14,330 nucleotides of DNA, from NCBI GenBank assembly GCA_964428175.1, contig CAYRXM010000128.1, positions 1-14,330 of the forward strand. Direction: 5' to 3'. This stretch comes from CAYRXM01 sp964428175. Its GTDB lineage: Bacteria; Chloroflexota; Anaerolineae; JAFGEY01. Of this stretch, positions 13,017 through 14,330 are shown one piece after another. Position numbers and translations under genes: made by a program. The notes under the pieces were generated by a model. It made no database searches and was not told where the DNA came from. It was given only the letters and a program-made list of their open reading frames with translations. Numbering within the stretch: position 1 is the first letter of the stretch; each line of letters opens with the position of its first letter.

Positions 13017-14152
13017 TGACTCGAGTACATTCGTTTTCAAACCATTCTGTTGTTCACTTGAGTTCGGTTCATCCCCCTCTCGATACGCGCATTTTCTATA
13101 AAGAGTGCCAAACTCTGATTCAGGCTGGATACCAAGTTACTTTGATGATACCGCATCAATACGACGAGCAGATAGGTGAGGTGTATATTCACGCGATAAA
13201 GCAGCCTCATAGTCGAATAGATCGAATGACCCAAACAGTGTGGTGCATTTGGAAGGCTGCTTGGCGGAAAAATGCGTCAGTATATCATTTCCACGACCCC
13301 GAGCTTCTTCCTGTCGGTTGGCTGTTAAGTCTTCAGGGGAAAAATGTGATATATGACGTACATGAGGATGTTCCAAAACAAATTCTCAACAAATATTGGA
13401 TACCAGTCTGGATAAGAAAGTGGATTGCCAGGACAGTGAGCGGCATTGAGACGTTGGTCGTGCGCCGGCTTGTTGGAGTGGTCACAGCAACGCCGGCCAT
13501 TGCACGGCGTTTCCCTGCAGTCAAAACAGTGATTGTCCAGAACTTTCCATTTTTGGACGAGTTGTGCAGGGAGGGTGAAAGTGATACTTATCAGAATCGT
13601 CCTAACGAAATTGTGTATGTGGGGGGGATTACCCATAATCGGGGTGCATATCAAATGATAGAGGCTGTGGGCAGGATACCTCCAGTTTTTCATACTCGGT
13701 TGGTGTTGGCGGGCAAGTTTATGCCGGCAGAATTGTCAGAGGATCTGCGCCGGTTAGAGGCCTGGAAGCAGGTAGAGTTCTTAGATTGGGTTTCTCGCAA
13801 TCAGTTACGAGAGGTATTACACAGAGCACGGTTGGGCTTGGTCTTGTTTCACCCTCTGCCTAATCATATAGAAGCACAACCTAATAAACTGTTTGAATAT
13901 ATGTCTGCCGGTTTACCTTTGGTCGCCTCTGACTTTCCGCTGTGGCGCGAGATCGTGGCTGACACCGGGTGCGGGCTGTTAGTTGACCCTCTCGACACAC
14001 AAGCAATCGCAGACGCAATACAATGGCTACTTGAAAATCCGGCTGAAGCGGAAGCAATGGGGCGGCGTGGGCGGAAAGCCGTCGAAACTCGGTACAATTG
14101 GGAACTCGAGAGCCAGAAATTACTGCACTTTTACGAGAGGTTATTATCATGA
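13016..14152 (+). CDS. Family 4 (GT-B) glycosyltransferase, WbpH position
   Basis: The 378-residue GT-B enzyme has an N-terminal 'VVHLSSVHPPLDTRIFYKEC' (a common opening in this subfamily), a VYHFHDPELLPVGWLLS segment (about 88-104), an 'EIVYVGGITHNRGAYQMIEA' start to the C-terminal domain, and the donor site IEAQPNKLFEYMSAGLPLVA with the E-x7-E pair Glu286 and Glu294. It occupies the same place as WbpH in the P. aeruginosa O5 cluster (directly after wbpG and before an epimerase), so transfer of the amidinated sugar is a fair guess; similarity to WbpH itself was not tested. Start and end are both coupled: ATG overlaps the wbpG stop, and TGA overlaps the next ATG (14149-14152). Confidence 0.88.
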   Translation: MTRVHSFSNHSVVHLSSVHPPLDTRIFYKECQTLIQAGYQVTLMIPHQYDEQIGEVYIHAIKQPHSRIDRMTQTVWCIWKAAWRKNASVYHFHDPELLPVGWLLSLQGKNVIYDVHEDVPKQILNKYWIPVWIRKWIARTVSGIETLVVRRLVGVVTATPAIARRFPAVKTVIVQNFPFLDELCREGESDTYQNRPNEIVYVGGITHNRGAYQMIEAVGRIPPVFHTRLVLAGKFMPAELSEDLRRLEAWKQVEFLDWVSRNQLREVLHRARLGLVLFHPLPNHIEAQPNKLFEYMSAGLPLVASDFPLWREIVADTGCGLLVDPLDTQAIADAIQWLLENPAEAEAMGRRGRKAVETRYNWELESQKLLHFYERLLS

Positions 14153-14283
14153 AATGGTTAACCGTGATCGGCGCCCGCCCACAATTTATCAAAGCGGCAG
14201 CCGTTTCGCGCGTGGTTGCGTCTTGTGCGGATGTTACCGAAATTCTATTGCACACCGGCCAGCATTACGATGAGAATCAGTAG
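14149..14283 (+). pseudogene. wbpI: WbpI/WecB-type UDP-sugar 2-epimerase, interrupted after 44 codons at the window end
   Basis: The opening MKWLTVIGARPQFIKAAAVS, and then EILLHTGQHYDEN, is the standard N-terminus of non-hydrolysing UDP-GlcNAc-type 2-epimerases. The GARPQFIKAA form is, to my knowledge, nearer to WbpI (UDP-diacetamido-glucuronate 2-epimerase) than to WecB, which has GTRPEAIK. After HYDENQ a TAG at 14281-14283 stops the frame. Family members normally continue HYDENMSxxFF; the remaining 47 bases read METWLFELYVII, which only faintly resembles that. The gene is either broken by mutation or insertion, or the last bases of the window are unreliable (for example a contig end). Position after wbpH-like, and the ATGA overlap, make it the expected last step in making the mannuronic-type sugar. 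Confidence 0.78.
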
Positions 14284-14330
14284 ATGGAAACTTGGCTGTT
14301 TGAATTATACGTAATTATAAAGCATTCTTT

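Noticed and set aside
5219..14283. One epimerase gene split in two by insertion of the glycan operon
   Set aside because: Both fragments are N-terminal and their sequences differ (GTRPEAIK against GARPQFIK), so they are two separate genes.
1..14330. tRNA, rRNA or transposase genes
   Set aside because: I found no cloverleaf-like tRNA, no rRNA-like segment and no transposase or integrase frame; the mobile signatures present are all non-coding.

Overview
The window is part of a bacterial cell-surface polysaccharide (O-antigen or exopolysaccharide) locus of the Wzx/Wzy type. All convincing genes are on the plus strand. The left third is visibly GC-rich and full of small dispersed repeats, decayed genes and a DUF433/DUF5615 toxin-antitoxin pair. 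From about 5.6 kb onward the sequence is much more AT-rich and encodes a compact glycan operon. The gene mix would fit a Chloroflexota-type environmental genome. That is only an inference from the style of the genes and repeats; nothing here is diagnostic.

Layout. Bases 2-82 hold the last codons of a gene resembling an HlyD/RND membrane-fusion protein, followed by a strong intrinsic terminator. A good sigma70-like promoter then precedes a Wzz-type chain-length regulator (338-1561). Next comes a cytidylyltransferase/sugar-kinase fusion gene cut short near 2226 (1690-2439). From 2240 to 4580 the DNA is mostly repeats: a 126-bp duplicated gene end (2240-2365 and 3596-3721), two MITE-like elements that each contain a doublet of GTCATTCCCGCG-type palindromes, a third MITE with a TTA target duplication, and other hairpins. 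Among them sit the DUF433 antitoxin (2862-3122), its frameshifted DUF5615 toxin (3119-3465) and an unassigned 91-residue protein (3779-4054). A GC-rich protein of unknown function (4584-5144) ends at a terminator. It is followed by the first 35 codons of a UDP-GlcNAc 2-epimerase gene (5219-5359) and about 290 bp of decayed sequence.

The glycan operon runs from 5647 to the window end: SAM methyltransferase, Wzx flippase, Wzy/O-antigen-ligase-type polymerase, GT4 glycosyltransferase, HisH-like glutaminase, HisF-like protein, WbpG-type N-acetyl-sugar amidotransferase, a second GT4 glycosyltransferase, and the start of a second, WbpI-like, UDP-sugar 2-epimerase. The last one meets a stop after 44 codons. 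From the polymerase gene onward the genes touch or overlap, so translation is probably coupled.

Functional reading. The HisH/HisF/WbpG triad is the known machinery for turning an acetamido group on a sugar into an acetamidino group. HisF keeps Asp130 but has Leu at position 11, where the histidine-pathway enzyme has its catalytic Asp, so it is very probably not a histidine enzyme. The order wzx/wzy - hisH - hisF - wbpG - glycosyltransferase - wbpI-like is strikingly like the Pseudomonas aeruginosa O5 wbp locus, which makes an amidinated diaminomannuronic acid. The simplest model is that this bacterium makes a repeat unit containing an amidino sugar, flips it with Wzx, polymerises it with Wzy, and sets chain length with the upstream Wzz. 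I found no new defence or mobile system. The most unusual parts are this amidino-sugar operon in a putatively distant lineage and the repeat-driven gene decay to its left.
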